64,000 bases of DNA from Streptomyces katrae (GCF_002028425.1 NZ_CP020042.1:2914001-2978000); one strand, 5' to 3'; counted from the first letter of the stretch, positions 50,652 through 58,639 are shown. The notes: generated by a model not told the origin, from the sequence alone. Translations and numbers: made by a program.

Positions 50652-52943
50652 CTATCCCCACGGCTGGGCTCCACGGGTGTCGCCAGCGGTACTCCGAGGG
50701 CCGCGCCGCCGCTCGGCGATCTCCTGCTCGACCTGCTCGCGGTCCCGGCCGTAGGTCAGTCGGGAGAAGGCGCGGGCCTGCTCGCCGAAGCCGGTGGCCG
50801 GCGGCGGTGGGTTAGTGGCGATGCTGACGGGCGGGCTCACCTGACCGTTTGCGACGACGGCGGCGACAGCCGTACGCGGCTCCAGCGTCAGCAGGTCTTC
50901 CGGCTTCACTTGCGGGCCGAGCGCCCGAGCCAGGGTGGTGGCGTCATCAGGACCAGGCTGGAGGACGACCTTGGTGCGGGCCTCGCTCAGCAGGGCGGCC
51001 CGCAGGTTGGGGGGCACCTGGGTGATGTGCTGGAGCGCGGCGATGATGCCGAGGAAGTGGCCGCGGGCCCGGGCCAGCATGTCGGACAAGTCGGCCCCAC
51101 CACGCAGGAAGCGGGCGACTTCATCGATATAGAGGAACGTCGGCTGGCGGTGCTCGCGGGTGACGGCGGCTCTCCGCATGACGGCGTTCCAGACCATCCC
51201 GACCAGCAGGCCACCGAGCAGGTCGACGGCGTAGGAGCCGGCCAGGCCGGAGGGCAGCGCCACGAGCAGGATCTTGCTTTGGTCGATGACCTGCTGCATG
51301 GTCCAGGCGGGCTTAGCTTGGCCGAGCATGGCGCGCAGCTGGCGGCGGTCGGTCAGGGGCGACACCTTGTTGATGACCGCGCTGACGGCTTGGCCTCGTT
51401 CGCCTTCGCTCCAGGCGTTGAAGCGGGAAAAGAACGCGCCCACGGTCGGGGCGAAGGCAGGATCGAGGCGGGCCAGGAGACGGGCCCGGAATGAGTCGTC
51501 GGTCAGGACGGGTTGGAGTTCCACCAGCGTCATACCGGGGGTGGCGGCCAGCAGAACGAGGCTGGCCTTGAGGACTTCCTCCAGGCGGGGTCCCCAGCTG
51601 TCGGCATTGGCGCGGATGAGTTCCATGACCTGGTCGGCCACCAGCTCAGCGTCGTCTTTGGAGCAAGCCAGGGGGTTGATGCCCACCGGCCGGGCGTCGG
51701 CGGCGTCCAGGTAGATGAGGTCGCGCACCCGGTGCTCGGGGATGCGGTCAGCCACATCGCGGGCCAGGTCTCCGCCGGGGTCGAGCAGGATGACGCCGTG
51801 GCCGACCTGGATGTCCTGAGTCAGCTCGCCCAGCAGCAGCGTGGACTTGCCGGACCCGGTCGGGCCGGTCACGACCTGGTGCATCAGGCCATCAATGGCC
51901 GTGACGGCAATGGGCCGCTGCATACCGTCGTAGGTGGCGGTGCCGAGGACGCGGCCGGAGGAGGGCAACTGAGCGACCGGCGGGAACAGGCGGCCACCGC
52001 GCAGACTCAAGCCCGGCAGGGTGGGTCCAGCCAGCGGCCAGCCGACCATCGTGGCCGCTTCCCGGGCATTGACGTGCACCGGGGCCACGGATGTACCGGT
52101 GGCACCGCGGGCCAGCCAGTCGGCCGCCTGGCGTGGTAGCCAGCGTGGCACCAGCGCCACACCGTTCTGGTCGAGCTGGTGCAGCGTGGCCATGAGCCGG
52201 CCAACCAGGAAATGGGCTCGGGACTGATTACCGGCGGCAGCGCCAACGGTGCCGACGACGGCGAACCACGGCTCGCTCGTCTTGGCATTGAAGTCGGCGA
52301 GCGCCTGCTTGTCCGGCTTGGCCGGTGGCGCGCCAGTCAGGAGCTGAGCGGCTCGGCTCAGCCACGGCGGCAGCAGGTCCCCTCCCACCCAGCGGTGACG
52401 CGCCAGTGGGGCGGTTGGGGTCCGTACGGGATAGATGACGAGCTGATACAGCAGCGTCTCGTCCCGGCTGACCGGTTGGAAGGTGCTGAGCAGGCCGGTG
52501 GTGAAGGTCTCCGGTGCATCCGTCCGCAACGGGCGGGCGGTGGTGGTGAGACGGATTCGCCGTAGCCAGCGGGCCTCGGGCAAGGCCGGGGCGTCGAGAC
52601 GAGCGGACCGCAGGCCTGGCACGATGCCGCGCAGCTGGCGCAGCAGCACGTCAGCCTGGTGCTCGGGCAGCCGCAGCCGGTATTCGATGCCGGCCGCTTG
52701 GCCGACGATCTCGAACACGGCGCTGTCCCGGCCAAACAGCCAGCCTCGCTCCGGCCGGAGCCGGGTGAGGGCGTGCAGGAAGGCGGTCACCTGCTGGCTG
52801 GTCAGGTCACGGGGGAAATCCAACCGATAGGTCAGACGACGTAGGTCTCGGGAGAGCTGGTCGCGTTCCCTCAGAAAAAGAATGAAACCGATGGTGACGC
52901 TAAAGAGCGTCGAGCCCGCGACGAGCAGCGTGGTGTCGCTCAT
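50652..52943 (-). CDS. VirD4/TraG-like DNA-transfer ATPase
   Basis: 763 residues from ATG 52943 with GGAGG upstream. One N-terminal membrane helix (TTLLVAGSTLFSVTIGFILFL) precedes an ~300-residue middle and an AAA+ motor: Walker A (VTGPTGSGKSTLLLGEL), VILLDPGGDLARDV, Walker B (TFLYIDEVARFLRGG) and LGIIAALQHITQVPP-type sensor. This is the type IV coupling/TraG-TraD-like architecture seen in actinobacterial ICEs, not FtsK-like TraB. It would couple DNA to transport at the membrane. A near-consensus promoter lies at 53110-53139. Confidence 0.88.
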   Translation of the reverse strand: MSDTTLLVAGSTLFSVTIGFILFLRERDQLSRDLRRLTYRLDFPRDLTSQQVTAFLHALTRLRPERGWLFGRDSAVFEIVGQAAGIEYRLRLPEHQADVLLRQLRGIVPGLRSARLDAPALPEARWLRRIRLTTTARPLRTDAPETFTTGLLSTFQPVSRDETLLYQLVIYPVRTPTAPLARHRWVGGDLLPPWLSRAAQLLTGAPPAKPDKQALADFNAKTSEPWFAVVGTVGAAAGNQSRAHFLVGRLMATLHQLDQNGVALVPRWLPRQAADWLARGATGTSVAPVHVNAREAATMVGWPLAGPTLPGLSLRGGRLFPPVAQLPSSGRVLGTATYDGMQRPIAVTAIDGLMHQVVTGPTGSGKSTLLLGELTQDIQVGHGVILLDPGGDLARDVADRIPEHRVRDLIYLDAADARPVGINPLACSKDDAELVADQVMELIRANADSWGPRLEEVLKASLVLLAATPGMTLVELQPVLTDDSFRARLLARLDPAFAPTVGAFFSRFNAWSEGERGQAVSAVINKVSPLTDRRQLRAMLGQAKPAWTMQQVIDQSKILLVALPSGLAGSYAVDLLGGLLVGMVWNAVMRRAAVTREHRQPTFLYIDEVARFLRGGADLSDMLARARGHFLGIIAALQHITQVPPNLRAALLSEARTKVVLQPGPDDATTLARALGPQVKPEDLLTLEPRTAVAAVVANGQVSPPVSIATNPPPPATGFGEQARAFSRLTYGRDREQVEQEIAERRRGPRSTAGDTRGAQPWG

Positions 52944-53109
52944 GGCTGGCCTCCGCTGTGCGGGGCCGCCGAGCCAGTGACCTCTACCGAGACCGTGAAA
53001 CGATGTCGTACCTCATTGGACATCCACCCCCCTAGGCCACAAAAATCCGCCGAAGCGAATATCGTGGCGGTTATGTAGATTGATTGTTGTCTCTTCAACC
53101 TACATTTAA

Positions 53110-53139
53110 ATATTAGCATGAAAATGCCCCATTTGTCAA
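53110..53139 (-). promoter_or_regulatory. Near-consensus promoter for the transfer operon
   Basis: The minus strand has TTGACA (53139-53134), an 18-bp spacer and TAATAT (53115-53110). This is unusually close to the sigma-70 consensus for such a GC-rich genome. It drives toward the transfer ATPase, leaving a ~160-nt leader. The 358-bp gene-free stretch 52944-53301 around it is AT-rich. On the plus strand it also holds a TTTGAC/GTCAAA dyad (53242-53267), and I see no coding bias in it. Confidence 0.75.
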
Positions 53140-53301
53140 TACTTTTAAGGCTTAGTGAAGCCTTTATATCTGTTGAGGCGTGCCGATCTGGCACACGATT
53201 CCCCGACGTTGGTGGCCGTTTTTGGGTGCGTGAGTCAGAGGTTTGACATCACTGTGTTCGGGTCAAAAAGCCGAACAGATCCGCCCCTACCAGATAGAGA
53301 C

Positions 53302-53451
53302 TTATCGCCGCCCGAAGAACCGACTCAGGACCAGTCCGGCGAAGGCCGCCACGATGAGGTAGCCAATGAAGTGCTGGAGCAGCTGACCCGCGATGATGAC
53401 GGCGAAGGCGAGCCCGACGACCTTGAGGGCCGTCTGCTGGTGCGGCGACAT
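53302..53451 (-). CDS. 49-residue membrane protein
   Basis: ATG 53451 to TAA 53302. The product is almost wholly hydrophobic in two stretches (VVGLAFAVIIAGQLLQHFIG and YLIVAAFAGLVLSRFF) with a basic end (GRR). It is too short for most gene callers. It starts 7 bp after the stop of the 90-residue gene at 53458 and points into the transfer operon. Small membrane proteins often accompany conjugation ATPases, so it may be a transfer or entry factor. Confidence 0.6.
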   Translation of the reverse strand: MSPHQQTALKVVGLAFAVIIAGQLLQHFIGYLIVAAFAGLVLSRFFGRR

Positions 53452-53457
53452 GGCCGC

Positions 53458-53730
53458 CTACGCGGTGGTGCCGAAGTCGGCCAAAGCGCCGGCCAGGGCC
53501 TTGGCGATGGCGATGATCTCGCTGACCTCGGCGTAGGCCGCTTCCAGCAGCTCGCTGGCTTCGCTGGAGATGATCTGCTTAGTCACGATCATGGCCCGCA
53601 GGCGCGAGCCCGCCGTGATGACGGCCGAGGCTTCAGCGTGGGCCGATTCGCGCAGCGCGTCGTACGCGGCGATGACGGCCTTGAGGCCAGCCAGGTCGGT
53701 GCCAGCGGCCGGAGCAGGTTGAGCAGGCAT
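53458..53730 (-). CDS. Small helical hypothetical protein
   Basis: 90 residues from ATG 53730 with AAGGAC upstream. Ala/Glu-rich and helical (TDLAGLKAVIAAYDALRESAHAEASAVITAGSRLRAMIVTKQ), with no Cys or membrane segment, so it may form a coiled coil. It lies 7 bp upstream of the small membrane protein, both on the transfer-operon strand. Family not recognised. Confidence 0.55.
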   Translation of the reverse strand: MPAQPAPAAGTDLAGLKAVIAAYDALRESAHAEASAVITAGSRLRAMIVTKQIISSEASELLEAAYAEVSEIIAIAKALAGALADFGTTA

Positions 53731-53950
53731 GGTTCGTCCTTGGGCATGACGCACCTACGCCGCAGGGCGTCAGGAGGAGAGTTTGAGCGCGCGACAGGGT
53801 GCGCGGGTGGACGACCCAGTAGTGGCCAGGGCCATCGAACGAAGACAGAAGTAAGCGTCGCGCCGCACCAACGACCGTTGAAGTACAACCTCTGCCAGTT
53901 GGTACTGACCTCCGGCAGCCACCGACCGCACGGCCAGCTGTGGCGGCCAT

Positions 53951-53991
53951 ATGTTGCGACAGGGTCGGCCAGGCCGCAACATTTTGCCGTG
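53951..53991 (+). promoter_or_regulatory. Inverted repeat overlapping a candidate leaderless promoter
   Basis: ATGTTGCG (53951-53958) and CGCAACAT (53975-53982) form a perfect 8-bp dyad. TTGCGA (53954-53959) and CAACAT (53977-53982) are 17 bp apart and could be -35/-10. The GTG start at 53989 is 7 bp after the -10, so the transcript may begin at the codon. An AAGTACAAC copy is at 53881-53889. Confidence 0.5.
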
Positions 53992-54723
53992 GAGGCACTC
54001 CGCGTTCTGATCGCTTCAGCACTGGGCAAGATCATCACGCCGATCTTGGAGCAAGCGATGCCGGGGGCGACCGTCGTCGCGGCCACGACCGAAGCGGAGA
54101 TTCAGCGCGCCATCGTGCACCAAGTGCGCTTCGATGCCCTGGTGATCGACCTGACCTGGGTGGACTACCGGGTTGAGCACGACTTCGACGGCCTCGACGT
54201 CTTATCCCTCATCCGGGCCTGCGACCGCACCGCCCCTGTCATCTTCGCGGCCCAAGGCCACGGCATGGAGCGCGAGCACTTCCAGGAGGCCATCCTCCAA
54301 CCCGAGGTGGTCTGCATGGTGCAGAAGGCTGACGGCCTGGGGCCGGTCATCCGGTGCGTCCAGACAGCTGCCTTCCGACTGCCCCCGCCGACAGCCAACG
54401 CCGTGGAGCACTTCAAGCCCGACCCCTGGTCGATCTGCGCCTACTTCGGCCGGTCACGCGGCGGAGCCACCGCGGCTCGCATCGCCGGAGCCATCGCCTC
54501 GGGCCGCGCCACCGACGCCGAGTCCTTGGCGGCTGCTACCGGCCTGCCGCTCAACACGGTCAACAAGCTCGTCCAGGTGCTCGGCCCGATCATCGAGGCT
54601 CGTGGCGAGCATGATCCCTGCCTGCGGATGAACGCGCAGGTGATCTACCGCTGGTGCGGGCAGCACTCGTGCTACATCCAGAGCTGGTGTCGCAGAAACA
54701 GGCATAGTCGCAACGCTTGGTAG
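53989..54723 (+). CDS. Receiver-like regulator with C-terminal HTH
   Basis: 244 residues from GTG 53989. No ribosome site is visible, which fits a leaderless mRNA. The N-terminal ~130 residues follow the response-regulator fold: VLIASALGKIITPILEQ, VRFDALVIDLTWVDY (with an Asp at the usual phospho-acceptor strand end), DGLDVLSLIRACDRTAPVIFAAQG and VCMVQKADGLGPVI (the Lys strand). The second half includes ATGLPLNTVNKLVQVLGPI, a helix-turn-helix-like segment. No partner kinase is present, so it may be an atypical receiver. It is divergent to the transfer operon and a plausible master switch for it. Confidence 0.75.
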   Translation: MEALRVLIASALGKIITPILEQAMPGATVVAATTEAEIQRAIVHQVRFDALVIDLTWVDYRVEHDFDGLDVLSLIRACDRTAPVIFAAQGHGMEREHFQEAILQPEVVCMVQKADGLGPVIRCVQTAAFRLPPPTANAVEHFKPDPWSICAYFGRSRGGATAARIAGAIASGRATDAESLAAATGLPLNTVNKLVQVLGPIIEARGEHDPCLRMNAQVIYRWCGQHSCYIQSWCRRNRHSRNAW

Positions 54724-54926
54724 CAGTCTGAGACGTTATGAAATGAGACTGGACAACACACCATCTACACCGAAGCATTGGCGCTCCACACGTCATGCCT
54801 CGTGCACGATATGCATGGTCATCTTCACTCTCGGTGAATCATCGCCCCGATTGGAGATCATCGGCTGCTCGACGCACACTGGAAGTGCAACTTGGCGCTC
54901 CAACCCATCATGAAGAGTGATCAATT

Positions 54927-54946
54927 GGTACAATTCGTGGTACAAT
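54927..54946. promoter_or_regulatory. Direct repeats GGTACAAT in the gap before the zf-HC2 gene
   Basis: GGTACAAT occurs at 54927-54934 and 54939-54946, 12 bp apart. AAGTGCAAC lies nearby at 54883-54891. The 290-bp stretch 54724-55013 has no convincing gene and is lower in GC than the flanks. Confidence 0.4.
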
Positions 54947-54978
54947 CGGGGCTACCATTTTCCAGAATGGAGAGTCCC

Positions 54979-55007
54979 TTGACAGTCAACGAATCGATGA
55001 ATAAGAG
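54979..55007 (+). promoter_or_regulatory. Leaderless-type promoter of the zf-HC2 gene
   Basis: TTGACA (54979-54984), 17-bp spacer and TAAGAG (55002-55007). The ATG at 55014 is 7 bp after the -10, where transcription would start. Thus the mRNA may begin with the start codon. Confidence 0.65.
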
Positions 55008-55013
55008 AATGCC

Positions 55014-55328
55014 ATGTCTCATCGGAAGTCTGGCAGTGGAGTGGCTTTTTGCGAGCCACCTGTGAGAGAAGACGAAAACCGCTCCGAAGAGATTGGTCAG
55101 TCAACAGATTGGGCGATCGAGGCAGAGAATCGACTGATCAAAGGGCTCGAAGAATTCCGGCGCCATCCAGCTCCTCATATCCTTAAAGCCCTAGCCTTGA
55201 ACGACCTTTCCGGGGAAGAGCAACCAGCCGTAGAAGAGCATCTTGTTCGTTGCTCTCGCTGTCAAACTGCCGTGGATCGAGTTCTTGAGCTTGGAGACTA
55301 CGCCAGACGGATAGTGAGAGTGCCATAA
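55014..55328 (+). CDS. zf-HC2-type small protein (anti-sigma-like)
   Basis: 104 residues from ATG 55014. The C-terminal third is the zf-HC2 zinc finger of anti-sigma domains: LALNDLSGEEQPAVEEHLVRCSRCQTAVDRVLEL (His-x3-Cys-x2-Cys). The N-terminal half is charged and without a membrane helix. There is no adjacent sigma factor, so it may sense redox or bind another partner. It is followed by the unknown gene at 55358, only 29 bp away, and the two are likely co-transcribed from the promoter at 54979. Confidence 0.75.
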   Translation: MSHRKSGSGVAFCEPPVREDENRSEEIGQSTDWAIEAENRLIKGLEEFRRHPAPHILKALALNDLSGEEQPAVEEHLVRCSRCQTAVDRVLELGDYARRIVRVP

Positions 55329-55357
55329 GTACTTGATGAGGTCTGCGGTGATAGCAG

Positions 55358-56443
55358 ATGAGGCACGTACATATCGGTGCGGATGCACTTGGGCTCGGTC
55401 TGCTTGTACGCCTGACTGGCGGCGACTCAAATCTTGATGTCGTTGTGGCTGAATCTAGCCACGATCATCCAGAGGCTGTGCAGGCCCTTCGAGAACATTC
55501 GGGCTACCACTGGTCAGTCGCATCCAGCTCGACGATGCCAAATGCCTGGCAGCAATTGTGGACCGTCGTTGATGAGACTGTCGACATAGACGGCAATCTC
55601 GACCAGCTAGGCCAGCTAATTTCCGACTCTCAAACAGTCCTACTCAGCATGACGATGCCCGATGAGGGTTGGTCTCATCGTGTGGGTGTCCTTGCACCCC
55701 TGCTTGAGGAGCGGTCCACGTCATCTGGCAGTGAGATAGCTGTCATCGTATGCGGTGGCACGGATCGTAATATCCTTCAGCTAGGCCAAGATCTTTCGCT
55801 TCACCCAAACATATCCTTTCCTGCTGTGGTCGCGGATCGTGAATGCTCGACACCCTACATCGGGACAGGCGGTAAGGTGGCGATAGAGGTCGAAGATTAT
55901 TACCTGCTCGCGGTTCAGGATGCCGAAAGAATTACAAAAGCCAGGCAGAGTCTGGAGTCGCTGCAACATGTGATCTTCACCGAGTATGTTTCTACACTGT
56001 CTCTCCTGAAGCAGCGACTGTTTGATGCGCCGGTATTCATAGCCGTGCTTTTCGCGATATGCGATGGCCAAGGAAGGCTTGACGATTACGTCCGGTCAGG
56101 CGACGGGGAAAGCCTCTTGGAAAAAGCCCTGGAGGAATGCCTCATAGCCTTCCGCCGTGAGGCCGATTCAGTCGCGCTGGGTCAGCTTGGCCTGGATGAG
56201 AGCAGGCTACGCGACTACTCTCAACAAACCATCCGCCGAGTCTTGGACTTTCCGCGCGAGGTTTCTGACGTCGTCCAACTTGGTGCTGAGCACAGCGTAA
56301 GGAAAGTGGCGCGACTGGCTCAACAGACTCTCCTTCCACCCTGTGAAGCCTATCGAAAGGCGACAGGTAAGAACGGTGAAATCCTGAGCATAGCCACCAG
56401 GGCTGCGGTTAGAGTTATCAACGCAGCATTTAATTACAGCTAA
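55358..56443 (+). CDS. Predicted Rossmann-fold dehydrogenase-like protein
   Basis: 361 residues from ATG 55358. The start (HVHIGADALGLGLLVRL) resembles the dinucleotide-binding turn of mannitol-1-phosphate 5-dehydrogenases, but the glycine motif is incomplete. Later blocks are ISDSQTVLLSMTMPDEGW, TPYIGTGGKVAIEVEDYYLLAVQDAE and a helical C-terminal domain with APVFIAVLFAICDGQGRLDDY. Missing glycines may mean that it no longer uses NAD. GC content is lower than normal for the genome. It is paired with the zf-HC2 gene; function unknown. Confidence 0.55.
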   Translation: MRHVHIGADALGLGLLVRLTGGDSNLDVVVAESSHDHPEAVQALREHSGYHWSVASSSTMPNAWQQLWTVVDETVDIDGNLDQLGQLISDSQTVLLSMTMPDEGWSHRVGVLAPLLEERSTSSGSEIAVIVCGGTDRNILQLGQDLSLHPNISFPAVVADRECSTPYIGTGGKVAIEVEDYYLLAVQDAERITKARQSLESLQHVIFTEYVSTLSLLKQRLFDAPVFIAVLFAICDGQGRLDDYVRSGDGESLLEKALEECLIAFRREADSVALGQLGLDESRLRDYSQQTIRRVLDFPREVSDVVQLGAEHSVRKVARLAQQTLLPPCEAYRKATGKNGEILSIATRAAVRVINAAFNYS

Positions 56444-56458
56444 CGCTGTAAGCATCGG

Positions 56459-56488
56459 ATCCGGTCTAGCACTATTGTTAGGCCGGAT
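56459..56488. terminator. Bidirectional terminator between convergent genes
   Basis: A 10-bp stem ATCCGGTCTA / TAGGCCGGAT (one G-T pair) with a 10-base loop, followed on the plus strand by TTATTTTTT. It ends the 55014-56443 operon, and the minus-strand membrane-protein gene stops just beyond it. Confidence 0.8.
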
Positions 56489-56519
56489 TTATTTTTTGAC
56501 CGCCAAACCGAACCGGAAC

Positions 56520-56990
56520 CTAGAGTCGGACGATTTGTCTTGCGATATCGTTAACTTCCGGGGCGGCGGGAACTGAAATGTTTGCATTGATTCTATCTGT
56601 CAATCGATCCACAAGGTCTCGGACTTCTTTTTCGCTCTTTGCTTCAACGAACTCACTGACAAGGCTCTGTGGGAGTCCCTCGCCGACCTCCTTGGCGGTC
56701 TTTTTAGACACTTCGGCCTGAGAAGCGGTGCCAGCCCGGACTCCTTGTTGCGCGGCGCTGAAGAGCACATTGGTATCTTTTCCAAGCGAAATAGAAGCTG
56801 GCAGCCTTCCTCCTAGAGCGGAGAGCAGAAGAATAATGCCAACAAGGAAAATTCCGCCGACTCCAACGCTATTGGCATCCTTCTCGAAGGTCGCGTACAC
56901 ACCCATTACAAGCGCTGCGATGCCGAGGATTCCTGCCAGCCACCGCCCGCATGTAGAGAGATTGCCCGTGGCGTCTGGAACATCCGTCAT
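56520..56990 (-). CDS. Small membrane protein with cytoplasmic helical tail
   Basis: 156 residues from ATG 56990 (57038 is an alternative). Two membrane helices (WLAGILGIAALVMGVYATF and GVGGIFLVGIILLLSALGG) are followed by a soluble, charged ~85-residue tail with SQAEVSKKTAKEVGEG and KSEKEVRDLVDRLTDRINANI. There is no catalytic motif. Low GC matches the adjacent convergent operon, so both may have entered together. It could be a toxin-like effector or sensor, but nothing in the sequence proves that. Confidence 0.65.
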   Translation of the reverse strand: MTDVPDATGNLSTCGRWLAGILGIAALVMGVYATFEKDANSVGVGGIFLVGIILLLSALGGRLPASISLGKDTNVLFSAAQQGVRAGTASQAEVSKKTAKEVGEGLPQSLVSEFVEAKSEKEVRDLVDRLTDRINANISVPAAPEVNDIARQIVRL

Positions 56991-57192
56991 TTTTCCAAGC
57001 CCCCTTCGACGGCGGTGCGATTTTCTAATGGCTAGCATGGAGTGGCCCAGCGTTCAAGTGGCCTGGCAATGGTGCAAAATTTTGAGAAGTCGGCCTCACT
57101 CTAATACAGCAATGGTGCGATATTCGGCAAATCGCCCTTAATGCACCGGATTTGGTTTCGGGTCGCCATAACGATCATTGGCACGGATCGCA

Positions 57193-58410
57193 TCATCCAC
57201 AGGTTGAATCCTCGAGGTGTTTCACCCACTCCCCCAGAAACTCGGCTCGTTGGGCGGATTCAGCTGCACGGTTCAGGCCAGGGTGGCGCCGGAACAGCCC
57301 GGTCAGGGGGTCCCAGCCTTGCTCCCGGACAACCAACACCTCGATGCGTTCGTACTGGTGATACGAGTTTCCGTCGAACTCGAATCCGTTGTGCTTGTTG
57401 GCTCGCTCCCAGTACGGAAACGCTGGCGTCCACCAGGCCACCCACGGGTCACCCCCGCGTTGCAGCGGCGAGTCCCATAGCTCTGGGCCTGTCTTTGTAT
57501 CTGTCCCTGGGATCGTCGCGTAGTAGCCAAGCACCTGACCGTCGTCCAAAGCCACTGAGCAGTAGTGGTCTGGGTGGGCGCTCTCCCGGGCTGGCAGTTC
57601 GTGCCGCGCATTGACCACGAACCCGGCCACGACCGCCACCAGGACGATCAGCAGGCTGGCCAGGCCGCAGCCGATGTGCGGTCTGCCCTGGCGAGGCGGC
57701 GGCGATGTCTTCGGCTCTGGTGACGGCTGAGATCGCGTTGGCCTTGGCGGCGGTGAGGCTGGACGTCGTGGAGGCTTCGGTCTCGGAGGTGGCGGCGGAG
57801 CCGGTTCCACCACGTTGATGCAGACCGGCACCACCACGATGAGATCCTCGACCACGAGCCGGAGCCGGTCGTGGCGGGGGCCCAGCCCATCGTGCGGTGA
57901 CAGCGGCCGGACTCGGAGCCGCAGCCTCACCGCTGAGACATCGCGACACGGCCGCGGCTCGACGACCTGCCAGAAGTCTCCACGGTCATTGAGCACCCAG
58001 GCGTAGCGGATGGTCGAGTCGTCGCTGAGGCTCACCATGACGACCTGGTCGGGCGGTATTTCACCAACGACGACCGACCCGAAGTCCACCACTTGCGGCT
58101 TGACCACGACGACCCGCGGCCGGGGTCGAGGCGGCGGTTCGCGTCGCGGCGGAGACCCGTGGGTTGGCTGACTCTTCGGCTTGGCCGCTCGGCCGGCGTC
58201 GTATTCGGCCCGCAGACGAGGGTCACTCAGCACCGCCCAAGCCAGGTTGATCCGCACCATGTCTTCGTGGGCACGCGCCGCGTCGGCCTGGGGGCGGCGG
58301 TCCGGGTGTGCGTGGCGGACACAGGCGCGGTGGGCGCGGCGGATGGTGGCGAGGTTGGCGTTCGGCTTCACGCCCAGCACCGCGTAGACGTCATAGTCGG
58401 GCAGCTTCAT
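57193..58410 (-). CDS. J-domain protein with membrane helix and unknown C-terminal domain
   Basis: 405 residues from ATG 58410. Residues ~5-70 form a J-domain with intact HPD (YDVYAVLGVKPNANLATIRRAHRACVRHAHPDRRPQAD) and NLAWAVLSDPRLRAEYD. A beta-rich segment (VVDFGSVVVGEIPPDQVVMVSL) resembles ASPM/MSP-type domains, followed by a Pro/Arg-rich linker, a membrane helix near 250 (GCGLASLLIVLVAVVAGFVVN) and a ~130-residue C-terminal domain with Cys and many Trp. No DnaK gene is nearby. It would present the J-domain to cytoplasmic Hsp70. It is the last element gene before attR. Confidence 0.8.
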   Translation of the reverse strand: MKLPDYDVYAVLGVKPNANLATIRRAHRACVRHAHPDRRPQADAARAHEDMVRINLAWAVLSDPRLRAEYDAGRAAKPKSQPTHGSPPRREPPPRPRPRVVVVKPQVVDFGSVVVGEIPPDQVVMVSLSDDSTIRYAWVLNDRGDFWQVVEPRPCRDVSAVRLRLRVRPLSPHDGLGPRHDRLRLVVEDLIVVVPVCINVVEPAPPPPPRPKPPRRPASPPPRPTRSQPSPEPKTSPPPRQGRPHIGCGLASLLIVLVAVVAGFVVNARHELPARESAHPDHYCSVALDDGQVLGYYATIPGTDTKTGPELWDSPLQRGGDPWVAWWTPAFPYWERANKHNGFEFDGNSYHQYERIEVLVVREQGWDPLTGLFRRHPGLNRAAESAQRAEFLGEWVKHLEDSTCG

Positions 58411-58584
58411 GACCGCTGCCCCAGAACGAGGGCCACGGTCCGTGTGCGTGCTAGCGCCGGGCTAACGGCCGCGCTGAACCACCCCAAGGCCGGCCGGTTG
58501 GGGCTGGTACGGCCTGACACCCGCTGACCTGCGAGAACGGTACGGTGCGACATTATTCGTCACCGTCCGACTCGTCGTCCATCG

Positions 58585-58631
58585 GACTCTTAATCAGCGG
58601 GTCCGGGGTTCGAGTCCCTGGCGGCGCACAG
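58585..58631 (+). other. attR core with partial tRNA-Lys
   Basis: The 47 bases match 28997-29043 exactly. Only the 3' half of the tRNA (anticodon stem onward) is present, with no 5' half, so no functional tRNA is made here. The native tRNA terminator follows at 58640. This marks the chromosomal side of the original attB. Confidence 0.95.
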
Positions 58632-58639
58632 ACAAGGGG

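Larger units (their letters stand above)
28997..58631. mobile_element. Integrated mobilizable element in tRNA-Lys, about 29.6 kb
   Basis: Bounded by a 47-bp direct repeat, with an intact tRNA plus integrase at the left end and a partial tRNA at the right end. Contents include integrase, XRE regulator and Xis-like gene; cargo with several lower-GC genes; a nested IS630 element; a large serine recombinase; and a minus-strand module with two replication-relaxation proteins and a VirD4/TraG-like ATPase. No relaxase with a recognisable HUH motif, no FtsK-type TraB and no mating-pore genes are seen. This differs from pSAM2-type AICEs, which use TraB. A mobilizable element or degraded ICE is the best description. 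Confidence 0.9.

Noticed and set aside
50652..52943. FtsK/SpoIIIE-like TraB of classic AICEs
   Set aside because: The motif arrangement and the long N-terminal domain with one membrane helix fit VirD4/TraG-type ATPases better. No FtsK gamma-type winged helix is seen at the C-terminus.
58585..58628. A fourth tRNA-Lys gene
   Set aside because: Only the 3' half is present, so no cloverleaf can form. It is the attR core.
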